A DNA stretch of 38,819 nucleotides from contig NZ_BMNT01000026.1 of the NCBI RefSeq assembly GCF_014646695.1, positions 2,962-41,780 of the forward strand, in the 5' to 3' direction. The stretch's first letter is position 1. The number at the start of each line of letters is the position of its first letter. A program made the position numbers and the translations under genes. The stretch comes from Sphaerisporangium melleum (GTDB lineage Bacteria; Actinomycetota; Actinomycetes; Streptosporangiales; Streptosporangiaceae). The notes beneath the pieces are model-generated. The model saw only the letters and a program-made list of their open reading frames with translations. It had not been told where the DNA came from and did not search any database. This document shows positions 17,099 through 24,756 of this stretch, piece after piece.

Positions 17099-19420
17099 TT
17101 AAGGGGAGGGGAGGAGGGTGGTGAGCAGGAGGATGGCTCCTTGCTTGTCCAGCGGGTCGTTGCCGTTGCCGCACTTGGGGGACTGAATGCATGACGGGCA
17201 GCCGCGTTCGCACTCGCAGGCGGCGATGGCCTCCCTGGTGGCGGTGAGCCAGTCCAGGGCGCGGGCGTAGCCGCGCTCGGCGAAGCCGGCGCCGCCTTCG
17301 TGGCCGTCGTACACGAAGACCGTGAGGAGACCGGTGTCGGGGTGCAGTTCGGTGGAGACGCCGCCGATGTCCCAGCGGTCGCAGGTGGCGAACAGCGGGA
17401 GCAGGCCGATGGAGGCGTGTTCGGCGGCGTGCGCGGCGCCGCCGAGGTCGAGGCCCTGCGCACGGAGGGGGGCCACCACGGACTCGGGTAGCGTCCACCA
17501 CACGGCGCGCGTGCGCAGCGTGCGGGGAGGCAGATCGAGCGGCTCCTCGCCGAGCACCTCGCCGGTCTGGACGCGGCGCTTGAGGAAGGACACCACCTGC
17601 CGGGTGACCTCCACCGTGCCGAAGTGCAGCTCGCCCGGTCCGAACGCATGGGACCGCAGGGACTCCAGGACCGAGATGTCGGTGATGTCCCTGGCGAAGG
17701 TCGAGTAATCCGCCTCGGCCGCTGACACCAGGGCGATGCCGGCGTCGAGGTCCAGTTCGTCCACCAGGTAGGTCTCGCCCTGGTGGATGTGCACGGCCCC
17801 GGTGTGCACGGCGGTGTGCGCGGACGGCTCGTCCACCGTGCCGAGCAGCCGTCCGGTGGACGCTTCGACGACCTCGATGGGAGGGCCGCCCGATCCTCTG
17901 ATGTCGGCCAGGTCGGCGGCGCGCTCGCGACGGGTCCAGAACCAGCCTTGCGGGCGGCGGCGCAGCATGCCGCGCTCGACCAGGTCGTCCAGCACGCCGG
18001 CCGCCTCTGGCCCGAACACCGGCAGATCGGCCTCGGTCAGCGGGATCTCGGCCGCCGCGGCGCACAGGTGCGGGCCGAGGACGTACGGGTTGTCGGGGTC
18101 GAGCACGATGGCCTCGACCGGCCGGCCGAACAGCGCCTGCGGGTGGTGGACGAGGTAGGTGTCCAGCGGGTCGTCCCGCGCGATCAGGACGGCGAGCGCG
18201 TCCTGACCGTCGCGTCCCGCGCGCCCGGCCTGCTGCCAGAGCGAGGCGCGGGTGCCGGGCCACCCGGCGATGAGCACGGCGTCCAGGCCGGACACGTCGA
18301 TGCCGAGTTCCAGGGCGTTGGTCGTGGCGAGGCCGGTGATCTCGCCCGATCGCAGGGCCTTCTCCAGGGCCCGCCTGTCCTCGGCGAGGTAGCCCGCGCG
18401 GTACGCGGCCACTCTCGCCGGCAGTTCGGGCGAGATCTCCTCCAGGTGGCCCCTGGCGGTCAGAGAGATGGTCTCGGCGGCCCGGCGGGACCGGACGAAG
18501 GCCAGGGTGCGGACGTCGTCGACGACGAGATCGGTCAGCAGATCGGCCGCCTCCGCCGTCGAGGTCCGTCGTACCGGGGCGTCCCCCTCGCCGCGCAGGT
18601 CCGTCAGGGGCGGCTCCCACAGGGCGAAGGTGGTGGCACCCCGGGGAGACGCGTCCGCGGTCACCTCGGCCATCTCAAGGCCCGTCAGGCGCATCCCGGC
18701 GGCGGCGGGGTCGCTGACGGTGGCGGAGACCAGCATGAACACCGGATGAGAGCCGTACTTGCCGCATATCCGACGAAGGCGTCGCAGGATCTGGGCGACG
18801 TGCGAGCCGAAGACTCCGCGATAGCCGTGGCACTCGTCCACGATCACCATCCGCAGCCGCCGCCAGAACGACGACCAGGCCGCGTGGTGCGGAAGCATGG
18901 ACCGATGGAGCATGTCCGGGTTGGTCAGCACGTAGTTGGCGTGCCGGCGCACCCACTGGCGTTCCTCGGGCGGGGTGTCGCCGTCGTAGGTCGCGGCGCG
19001 CACCTGTGCCAGCTTCAGCTCCCGCACCGACCGCAGTTGATCGGCGGCGAGGGCCTTCGTCGGGGTGAGATAGAGCACGGAGCCGCCGGCGAGGATGTCG
19101 GTCACGGCCGGCACCAGGTAGGCCAAAGATTTGCCCGAGGCGGTCCCTGTCGCGATGATCACGTTTTGGCCACGATGTGCCAGCTCAGCGGCAGTTGCCT
19201 GGTGCTCCCAGAGCCCTTCGACACCAAGGTTGCGCAGCCGGCTCGTGAGAAGCTCGCCGACCCAGGGGGGCCAGTGGGCCTGGCCTGCCTGACGTGCGGG
19301 AACGTACTCTATATGGGTGACGCGCTCGCGGCGCGAAGGCGTGGCGAGAAGGCGAGCGAGGATCGGGCCGGCTCGCCGTGATGAGGATGTAGTCGGTGTC
19401 ACTGGTTTCCAGTTTGGCAT
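17099..19420 (-). CDS. DECH-box helicase with C-terminal cysteine cluster (Rv3649/MrfA-like)
   Basis: 773 residues, superfamily 2 helicase. Motif I ATGTASGKS (90-98), Ia TPTKALAADQ (119-128), II DECH (195-198), III SAT (232-234) and VI QQAGRAGRDGQ are all present. The C-terminus carries Cys735, 737, 741, 744 and 750 in CECERGCPSC, the metal-binding (DUF1998/MZB) end of the group that includes B. subtilis MrfA, a 3'-5' helicase in mitomycin C repair. In actinobacteria this helicase is a fixed neighbour of the tad genes although DNA repair seems unrelated. The start at 19420 (MPNWKPV) is tentative: no clear ribosome site, and upstream in-frame codons would run into the divergent bldG promoter. 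Confidence 0.92.
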   Translation of the reverse strand: MPNWKPVTPTTSSSRRAGPILARLLATPSRRERVTHIEYVPARQAGQAHWPPWVGELLTSRLRNLGVEGLWEHQATAAELAHRGQNVIIATGTASGKSLAYLVPAVTDILAGGSVLYLTPTKALAADQLRSVRELKLAQVRAATYDGDTPPEERQWVRRHANYVLTNPDMLHRSMLPHHAAWSSFWRRLRMVIVDECHGYRGVFGSHVAQILRRLRRICGKYGSHPVFMLVSATVSDPAAAGMRLTGLEMAEVTADASPRGATTFALWEPPLTDLRGEGDAPVRRTSTAEAADLLTDLVVDDVRTLAFVRSRRAAETISLTARGHLEEISPELPARVAAYRAGYLAEDRRALEKALRSGEITGLATTNALELGIDVSGLDAVLIAGWPGTRASLWQQAGRAGRDGQDALAVLIARDDPLDTYLVHHPQALFGRPVEAIVLDPDNPYVLGPHLCAAAAEIPLTEADLPVFGPEAAGVLDDLVERGMLRRRPQGWFWTRRERAADLADIRGSGGPPIEVVEASTGRLLGTVDEPSAHTAVHTGAVHIHQGETYLVDELDLDAGIALVSAAEADYSTFARDITDISVLESLRSHAFGPGELHFGTVEVTRQVVSFLKRRVQTGEVLGEEPLDLPPRTLRTRAVWWTLPESVVAPLRAQGLDLGGAAHAAEHASIGLLPLFATCDRWDIGGVSTELHPDTGLLTVFVYDGHEGGAGFAERGYARALDWLTATREAIAACECERGCPSCIQSPKCGNGNDPLDKQGAILLLTTLLPSP

Positions 19421-19475
19421 CTTGGGGGAGAGTCGCCCGGAGTCGTGATTTCGTATAGACACGAAGGCGGGGCGT

Positions 19476-19500
19476 GGTTGAATGCCGCGCGTCAGGGTAT
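19476..19500 (+). promoter_or_regulatory. SigB-type promoter of bldG
   Basis: GGTT (19476-19479), 15 bases, then GGGTAT (19495-19500) fits the actinomycete SigB/SigF-family consensus GNNT-N14-16-GGGTA(C/T). It lies 76 bases before the bldG start. Confidence 0.55.
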
Positions 19501-19506
19501 TGCGCG

Positions 19507-19525
19507 CTGGGACTTGGGGTCCCAG
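19507..19525 (+). other. hairpin at the predicted bldG transcript start
   Basis: CTGGGAC (19507-19513), a five-base loop, then GTCCCAG (19519-19525). It begins about 7 bases after the -10 of the SigB-type promoter and would form the very 5' end of the mRNA, where it could shield the message or act as an operator. Confidence 0.45.
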
Positions 19526-19575
19526 CATGTCAGACCCCTCGTCGTGGACTCAGCAGGCAAGGCGCTGGAGGATCT

Positions 19576-19926
19576 GTGGATCTGAAGTTGGACCACCACA
19601 CCGAAGACCGACTCACCATCGTGGAAGTCGAGGGTGAGATCGACGTCTATACCGCGCCGAGGCTGCGTGAGCTGCTGATCGACCTGGTCAACAAGGGCAA
19701 CTTCCACCTCCTCGTCAACATGGAGAAGGTGGACTTCCTGGACTCCACCGGACTCGGTGTCCTGGTCGGCGGGCTCAAGCGCGTTCGGGCGCACGACGGC
19801 TCCCTGGAGCTCGTCTGCACGCAGGAGCGCATCCTGAAGATCTTCCGGATCACCGGTCTGACCAAGGTCTTCGGGATTTACGCCTCGGTCGAAGAGGCCA
19901 AGGAAGCTCACGGCCGAGACAAGTAG
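19576..19926 (+). CDS. bldG: anti-sigma factor antagonist BldG (STAS domain)
   Basis: 116 residues, a complete STAS domain. [10 protein letters not shown] carries Ser57, the conserved phosphorylated serine, at the same position as in Streptomyces Bld[13 protein letters not shown] and [18 protein letters not shown] are nearly the BldG sequence. BldG controls development, antibiotic production and stress sigma factors by binding anti-sigma factors when unphosphorylated. GTG start at 19576 with GGAGG about 6 bases upstream. The partner gene starts 2 bases after the stop. The divergent helicase and downstream hppA are the same neighbours as in Streptomyces. Confidence 0.95.
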   Translation: MDLKLDHHTEDRLTIVEVEGEIDVYTAPRLRELLIDLVNKGNFHLLVNMEKVDFLDSTGLGVLVGGLKRVRAHDGSLELVCTQERILKIFRITGLTKVFGIYASVEEAKEAHGRDK

Positions 19927-19928
19927 TC

Positions 19929-20399
19929 ATGGCCACCGTCGAGCTGACGTTCAGTGCACTTCCGGCTCATGTGCGCACCGCGCGGCTGGTCGCCACGGCC
20001 ATCGCGCGCCGCACCGGGGTCGCGGAGGCCCTGCTGGACGAGGTGCGGCTCGCTGTGGGCGAGGCCTGTTCCCGGGCAGTGGAGGCGCACCGCGTCCACT
20101 GCCCGGGCGAGCCGATCCGCATCGAGCTGTGCGACGACTCAGGGCGCTTCGAGGTCACTGTGACCGACTCGGCACCGAGCGACGATCTCGAACAGGCTTA
20201 CAAGGACGAGGACGAGCTGCCGGTCGCCGTCAACGGCACAGAGCTGGCCAGCCTGCTTCCCGCCGACACGCTGATGTCCGGGTTCGGCATCGCCGTCATC
20301 GCGGCCCTGGCCGACGACGTCGAGGTGTATCCGAGTGCCAAGGGGTTGCGCATCAGGATGAGCTGGCCGGCGGCCGCCAGCGGAATCAGGGCCGTCTGA
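19929..20399 (+). CDS. anti-sigma factor-like ATPase-fold protein, BldG partner (SCO3548-like)
   Basis: 156 residues with the GHKL/RsbW fold: DEVRLAVGEACSRAV (37-51) is the N-box helix and SGFGIAVIAAL (117-127) the G2 region. Two ATP-site features are altered: the N-box Asn is Arg49, and the G1 DxGxG reads DSAPS (80-84). Phosphorylating BldG by itself may therefore be impaired, so it may bind BldG or a sigma factor without kinase action. The gene follows bldG by 2 bases, so it is co-translated. In Streptomyces the equivalent gene SCO3548 interacts with BldG. A terminator follows. Fold is clear; loss of activity is inference. Confidence 0.85.
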   Translation: MATVELTFSALPAHVRTARLVATAIARRTGVAEALLDEVRLAVGEACSRAVEAHRVHCPGEPIRIELCDDSGRFEVTVTDSAPSDDLEQAYKDEDELPVAVNGTELASLLPADTLMSGFGIAVIAALADDVEVYPSAKGLRIRMSWPAAASGIRAV

Positions 20400-20433
20400 T
20401 ACGGCGATCGAGTCCACTCCTGCGTAGCAAAGC

Positions 20434-20463
20434 GGCCACCTGAGGTTCTCGCCTCAGGCGGCC
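20434..20463 (+). terminator. terminator of the bldG operon
   Basis: GGCC-A-CCTGAGG, loop TTCTCG, CCTCAGG-C-GGCC: a 7-bp stem plus a 4-bp stem separated by one mismatch, 35 bases after the stop. Confidence 0.7.
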
Positions 20464-21596
20464 CGCCGGCCGCCCTTTCCCAGCGTTGCCGGCCTTCCCT
20501 CCGCCCGCTTGCTCGGCGGCGTCACGATGTCCCACGAGGACGTGAGGTCGCCGGAGAAGGCCACACGCAAGCGCGTCATGATCCGCGTGATCAGCACCTC
20601 TCCTCGGCGAGTGCGTCGATCATGGGTGTCCAACTCGCGGGTCCGGTAGCCGTTACGCCGGTCGGTCCGCTCGCTGCCGCGGGTGCCGTGGCCGGCGCCG
20701 CACAGGCCGTCGGCCTTGGCCGGCATCAACGTCTCGGCCATGGCGTTCACCATGGATCGCAACGGATCCGGATCGCCCTGCTGCGCCGGTCACCGGGCTC
20801 CACCCGGTCATCCACGGCCATCGCCTTTCTCCTTCGATCTTGGTCTGGCAACTCGCGGGACCACGCGATGGCCGTCCCGTTTCACGGCGCCACGCTGACC
20901 ATCAGCGGAAACTCCTCCACCACCTTCGTGGACGCGACCGCCGTCCGCTCCGGCTTCTCCGCCCGCGCCCTTGGCCCTCGCCGCGGCACCGCAAGGCCGA
21001 TCCGACCGGCACGGCTCCATCCGGCTACGGTCGCCGCCGCTGAGCGTGACGCCTCCCGGGCCGAGGCCGAGATGGCCCGCCGCGCGCACACCGAGGCCAA
21101 GCAGGCCGCGGCCATCGCGCGGGCGCAGGTCGCCTAGGCCGAGCAGGCGAGGGCGAGGCTCCCGGCACGCTGATGCGCGGGCGGCCTTACACACGCTGCG
21201 GTGAAGGGGCGGAGCGGTGGCGTTCGGCAGGGACCATAGGCGGCCTGCGAGGCCGTGAGGGCGCTGTCGCCGGCCCCGCAGGCCGACTCCGAGGGGACAA
21301 CACCGGCTTCCTGGCCACGAGGCGTGCCCGGCCACGCTGAGGGTCGGCGGCGCGGGTACGGTCCGTGGCCGCCTGGATGCGGTCCGTGTCGCGGCCGGAT
21401 CGGTCCTTCCGGCGCGCCCGTGAGACCGCCACGGCGTTCCCGCACGTCAGTGAAGGTTTTGCGGACATAATAATTGGGCAATGAACGCCTGTCCGTAATC
21501 CGGTCCCCGTTCGATCTGACACAGGGAAAACCGCGTTGTTGCTGGGCAAAGCCGCGCAGCTTACTGGACTGGTCCCTAATTGGCCGGGCCAAGAGG
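20464..21596. other. long gap between the bldG operon and hppA
   Basis: Apart from the transposase remnant there is no convincing gene. A plus-strand frame at 20868-21137 (89 codons, Ala/Glu-rich helical C-terminus RAEAEMARRAHTEAKQAAAI) has no ribosome site or homolog I recognise and could be a fragment. 21140-21590 is without supported features; an AT-rich spot lies at 21465-21482. Confidence 0.4.
20600..20762 (-). pseudogene. IS256-family transposase remnant
   Basis: On the minus strand about 54 codons read MRSMVNAMAETLMPAKADGL then CGAGHGTRGSERTDRRNGYR and TRELDTHDRRTR, the N-terminal signature of IS256/mutator-type transposases (LCGAxYGxRSxERxNxRNGYRxRxxDTR). The frame then drifts into unrelated sequence, and the catalytic domain is absent. 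No terminal inverted repeats or target duplications were found, so only a fragment remains. Confidence 0.7.
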
Positions 21597-21597
21597 C

Positions 21598-21626
21598 TTC
21601 ATATCTGGCCGGTGCCTGCGTAGACT
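21598..21626 (+). promoter_or_regulatory. possible hppA promoter
   Basis: TTCATA (21598-21603), 17 bases, TAGACT (21621-21626) resembles a vegetative sigma promoter about 165 bases before the hppA start. Confidence 0.4.
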
Positions 21627-21640
21627 CCCGGCACCGGCCA
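21606..21640 (+). other. 11-bp inverted repeat overlapping the hppA promoter
   Basis: TGGCCGGTGCC (21606-21616) and its exact complement (21630-21640) flank the putative -10 TAGACT, which lies in the 13-base loop. The layout suits a repressor operator covering the promoter, or a leader hairpin. Confidence 0.5.
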
Positions 21641-21795
21641 AGGTTTTGTCCCCGCAGATCGACGTCGCCCTGCGGGAAGGTCTGCGGACGTTACCGGAAG
21701 CGGCACTGCCATTCCAGCTCGGATGCGCGCCGCCCCCCCGACTGACTCGCTGCGCGGTCTGGGCACGGACCTACCCGTCTGGCCGAGGAGGACGG

Positions 21796-24132
21796 ATGTC
21801 TAGGCTCTATCTAGCCGCTGACGACACCGCAGCGGTATCCCTTAGCGGCTCCCATCTCACCATCGTGATCGTGGTGGCCGCAGTGGCGTTGCTCGCGCTC
21901 GCCGTCGCCGGTGGACTCGTACGTGAGGTCCTTAACGCCGGCCAAGGTACCGAGCGCATGCAGAACATCGCGCGTGCGGTTCAGCAGGGCGCCGCCGCCT
22001 ATCTCACGCGGCAGTTCAGAACGCTCGCGCTGTTCGTCGTGCTCATTCCTTTCCTGCTGCTCCTTCTCCCTTCGGAGTCGACCGGCGTGGCCATCGGCCG
22101 CTCGGTCTTCTTCGTGGTCGGAGCGGCATTCTCCGCGCTGACCGGTTTCATGGGCATGTGGCTGGCCGTGCGGGGCAATGTGCGCGTGGCGGCCGCCGCC
22201 CGTGAGGAGGGCGAGAAGCGCGCGATGCGCATCGCCTTCCGTACCGGAGGCGTGGCCGGCATGTTCACCGTCGGGCTCGGCCTGCTGGGCGCGGCGATCG
22301 TCGTGTTCGTCTACAAGGGCGACGCTCCGAGCGTTCTTGAGGGCTTCGGATTCGGCGCGGCGCTCCTGGCGATGTTCATGCGAGTCGGCGGCGGCATCTT
22401 CACCAAGGCCGCCGACGTCGGCGCCGACCTGGTCGGCAAGGTGGAGCAGGGCATCCCCGAGGATGACCCGCGCAACGCCGCCACCATCGCCGACAACGTG
22501 GGCGACAACGTCGGCGACTGCGCCGGCATGGCGGCCGACCTGTTCGAGTCGTACGCGGTCATGCTGGTCGCCAGCCTCATCCTGGGCAGGGCGGCCTTCG
22601 GTACCGAGGGTCTGGTCTTCCCGCTCATCGTGCCGATGATCGGTGTGCTCACCGCGATCATCGGCATCTTCACCACCGCGCCCCGGGCGGGCGACCGCAA
22701 CGGCATGGCGGCCATCAACCGCGGCTTCTTCATCTCGGCGGCGATCTCGGCCGTCCTGGTGGCCGTGGCGGCCTTCGCCTACCTGCCGAGCTCCTTCTCG
22801 GAGCTCTCCGGGGTCAGCCCGGCCATCGCCGGCCTGAGCTCCGACCCGCGGCTGATCGCCATCGGCGCCGTCCTGGTCGGCCTGGTGCTGGCCAGCGCGA
22901 TCCAGGTGCTCACGGGGTACTTCACCGAGACCAACCGCCGCCCGGTCAGGGAGATCGGCGAGAGCTCGCTCACCGGCCCGGCCACCGTCATCCTGTCCGG
23001 CATCTCCGTCGGCCTGGAGTCGGCGGTCTACTCGGCGCTGCTCATCGGCGGCGCGGTGTACGGCGCGTTCCTGCTGGGCTTCGGCAACGTGACCGTGGCG
23101 CTGTTCGCGGTGGCGCTGGCCGGCACCGGCCTGCTCACCACCGTCGGCGTGATCGTGTCCATGGACACCTTCGGCCCGGTCTCCGACAACGCCCAGGGCA
23201 TCGCCGAGATGTCCGGGGACGTCGAGGGCGAGGGCGCGGGCATCCTGACCTCTCTCGACGCGGTCGGCAACACCACCAAGGCGATCACCAAGGGCATCGC
23301 GATCGCGACGGCCGTGCTCGCCGCCACCGCGCTGTTCGGCTCGTTCCGTACGGCGGTCGAGGGGCAGCTGGCGGCGGCCGGGGCCGGGGTCAAGGACGCG
23401 CTGGGCTCGTTCAGCACGTTCAGCCTCAGCGTCGACTCGCCGAACGTGCTGGTCGGCCTGATCATCGGCGCCGCGGTCGTGTTCCTGTTCTCCGGCCTCG
23501 CCATCAGCGCGGTGGGCCGCGCGGCCGGACGGGTCGTCTTCGAGGTCCGCGAGCAGTTCCGTACCAAGCCCGGCATCATGACCGGGGAGGAGCTGCCCGA
23601 CTACGGCCGGGTCGTGGACATCTGCACCCGTGACTCGCTGCGCGAGCTGGCCACGCCCGGCCTGCTGGCCGTCATGACGCCGATCGCGGTCGGTTTCGCC
23701 CTCGGGTACGCGCCGCTGGGCGCCTACCTCGCGGGCGCGATCGCCGCGGGCACGCTGATGGCGGTCTTCCTGGCCAACTCGGGCGGCGCCTGGGACAACG
23801 CCAAGAAGCTCGTGGAGGACGGCCACCACGGTGGCAAGGGCTCGCAGGCCCACGAGGCCACGGTCATCGGCGACACGGTGGGCGACCCGTTCAAGGACAC
23901 CGCGGGTCCCGCCATCAACCCGCTGATCAAGGTCATGAACCTCGTGGCCCTGCTCATCGCCCCGGCCGTCGTGACCTACGCCGACAACGCGGTTCTGCGC
24001 GTCGGCGTCACGGTGGTCGCGGTCGCGATCGTCGTCGGCGCGATCGTCGTCTCCAAGCGGCGTTCGACGAGCATCGCCCCCTCGGGGGGCATGCCGGCCG
24101 AGGAGATCGAGCCGGAGAAGGTGTCGAGCTGA
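21796..24132 (+). CDS. hppA: membrane-bound proton-translocating pyrophosphatase (V-PPase, potassium-independent type)
   Basis: 778 residues with about 16 membrane segments. It hydrolyses pyrophosphate and pumps protons across the membrane. Family signatures are complete: KAADVGADLVGK (204-215), EDDPRNAATIADNVGDNVGD (222-241), and downstream DNAQGIAEMSGD and the C-terminal GDTVGDPFKDTAGPA. The GNTTKA motif has Lys495 where potassium-dependent enzymes have Ala, so it is predicted potassium-independent, as in Streptomyces. ATG at 21796 with GAGGAGG directly upstream. The open frame extends further upstream but through the predicted promoter. The gene is single and ends in a strong hairpin. Confidence 0.97.
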   Translation: MSRLYLAADDTAAVSLSGSHLTIVIVVAAVALLALAVAGGLVREVLNAGQGTERMQNIARAVQQGAAAYLTRQFRTLALFVVLIPFLLLLLPSESTGVAIGRSVFFVVGAAFSALTGFMGMWLAVRGNVRVAAAAREEGEKRAMRIAFRTGGVAGMFTVGLGLLGAAIVVFVYKGDAPSVLEGFGFGAALLAMFMRVGGGIFTKAADVGADLVGKVEQGIPEDDPRNAATIADNVGDNVGDCAGMAADLFESYAVMLVASLILGRAAFGTEGLVFPLIVPMIGVLTAIIGIFTTAPRAGDRNGMAAINRGFFISAAISAVLVAVAAFAYLPSSFSELSGVSPAIAGLSSDPRLIAIGAVLVGLVLASAIQVLTGYFTETNRRPVREIGESSLTGPATVILSGISVGLESAVYSALLIGGAVYGAFLLGFGNVTVALFAVALAGTGLLTTVGVIVSMDTFGPVSDNAQGIAEMSGDVEGEGAGILTSLDAVGNTTKAITKGIAIATAVLAATALFGSFRTAVEGQLAAAGAGVKDALGSFSTFSLSVDSPNVLVGLIIGAAVVFLFSGLAISAVGRAAGRVVFEVREQFRTKPGIMTGEELPDYGRVVDICTRDSLRELATPGLLAVMTPIAVGFALGYAPLGAYLAGAIAAGTLMAVFLANSGGAWDNAKKLVEDGHHGGKGSQAHEATVIGDTVGDPFKDTAGPAINPLIKVMNLVALLIAPAVVTYADNAVLRVGVTVVAVAIVVGAIVVSKRRSTSIAPSGGMPAEEIEPEKVSS

Positions 24133-24152
24133 CGAGCGGTCCGCTCTAGGTA

Positions 24153-24189
24153 CGTACGGCTACCGCCCGAGATGGGCGGTAGCCGTACG
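24153..24189 (+). terminator. hppA terminator, 16-bp perfect hairpin
   Basis: CGTACGGCTACCGCCC (24153-24168), loop GAGAT, perfect complement 24174-24189, 20 bases after the stop; no T-run. Confidence 0.88.
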
Positions 24190-24206
24190 CGCGTGATGGG
24201 ATAGTT

Positions 24207-24695
24207 ATGGGAGTGAACACGCTCATCGTCCTGAGACATGCCAAGGCGGCAGATCTGCCCGGGCTGGCCGACCGGGAACGTCCGCTCACCGACCGCGGTG
24301 AGCGGGACGCGGAGCGGGCCGGAGAGAGGCTCAAACAGCTCGGGCTGGCTCCGGAGCTGGTGCTGTGCTCGCCGTCGGTCCGGACGCGGCGCACGGCCGA
24401 GCTGGCGCTCGCCGGTCTCGGTTCCGATGCGCCGATCCACTTCGAGAGCGAGATCTACGAGGCTTATCCGGACGAGCTGCTCGAACTGATCGGGCGTACC
24501 GACGGCGGGATCTCCACGCTGCTCCTGGTCGGGCACAATCCCGGCGTCCACGAGCTGGTGCTGAACCTCACGCTGTCGCGCGAGGACGAAGGGTACCCGC
24601 CCGGAGCATTCAGCGTGCTGGAGACCAGCCCGTGGGCCGAGCTGGGGCCCGGTGACGGGCGACTGGTCGGACGCTGGACCCCCAAGGACCACTGA
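24207..24695 (+). CDS. SixA-family phosphohistidine phosphatase
   Basis: 162 residues, histidine-phosphatase superfamily. LRHAKA places the catalytic His11 after Arg10; Arg59 in SPSVRTRRTAE and His110 in VGHNPG complete the active site. Short members of this type remove phosphate from phosphohistidine proteins (SixA acts on ArcB and PtsN-type proteins in enterobacteria); the actinobacterial target is unknown. ATG at 24207; the second in-frame option is GTG at 24213. TAGTTAT immediately upstream could be a -10 of a leaderless message. Separate transcription unit between two strong hairpins. Confidence 0.88.
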   Translation: MGVNTLIVLRHAKAADLPGLADRERPLTDRGERDAERAGERLKQLGLAPELVLCSPSVRTRRTAELALAGLGSDAPIHFESEIYEAYPDELLELIGRTDGGISTLLLVGHNPGVHELVLNLTLSREDEGYPPGAFSVLETSPWAELGPGDGRLVGRWTPKDH

Positions 24696-24717
24696 CGGCA
24701 GGGCGAGCCTGAACGAC

Positions 24718-24749
24718 CGATCGGCCGGCCCCAGCGGGCCGGCCGATCG
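24718..24749. terminator. bidirectional terminator between sixA-like gene and serB
   Basis: CGATCGGCCGGCCC (24718-24731), four-base loop, perfect complement 24736-24749, placed between the two convergent stops. Confidence 0.88.
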
Positions 24750-24756
24750 CGCGCGG

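Noticed and set aside
20622-21137. 171-codon plus-strand frame downstream of the bldG operon
   Set aside because: First half is the antisense of the IS256 remnant; the second half lacks a ribosome site and known homology. Kept only as a note in the gap entry.
21811-23853. 680-codon minus-strand frame opposite hppA
   Set aside because: Shadow of hppA: His/Asp/Gln/Arg-rich translation typical of antisense to a membrane protein gene.
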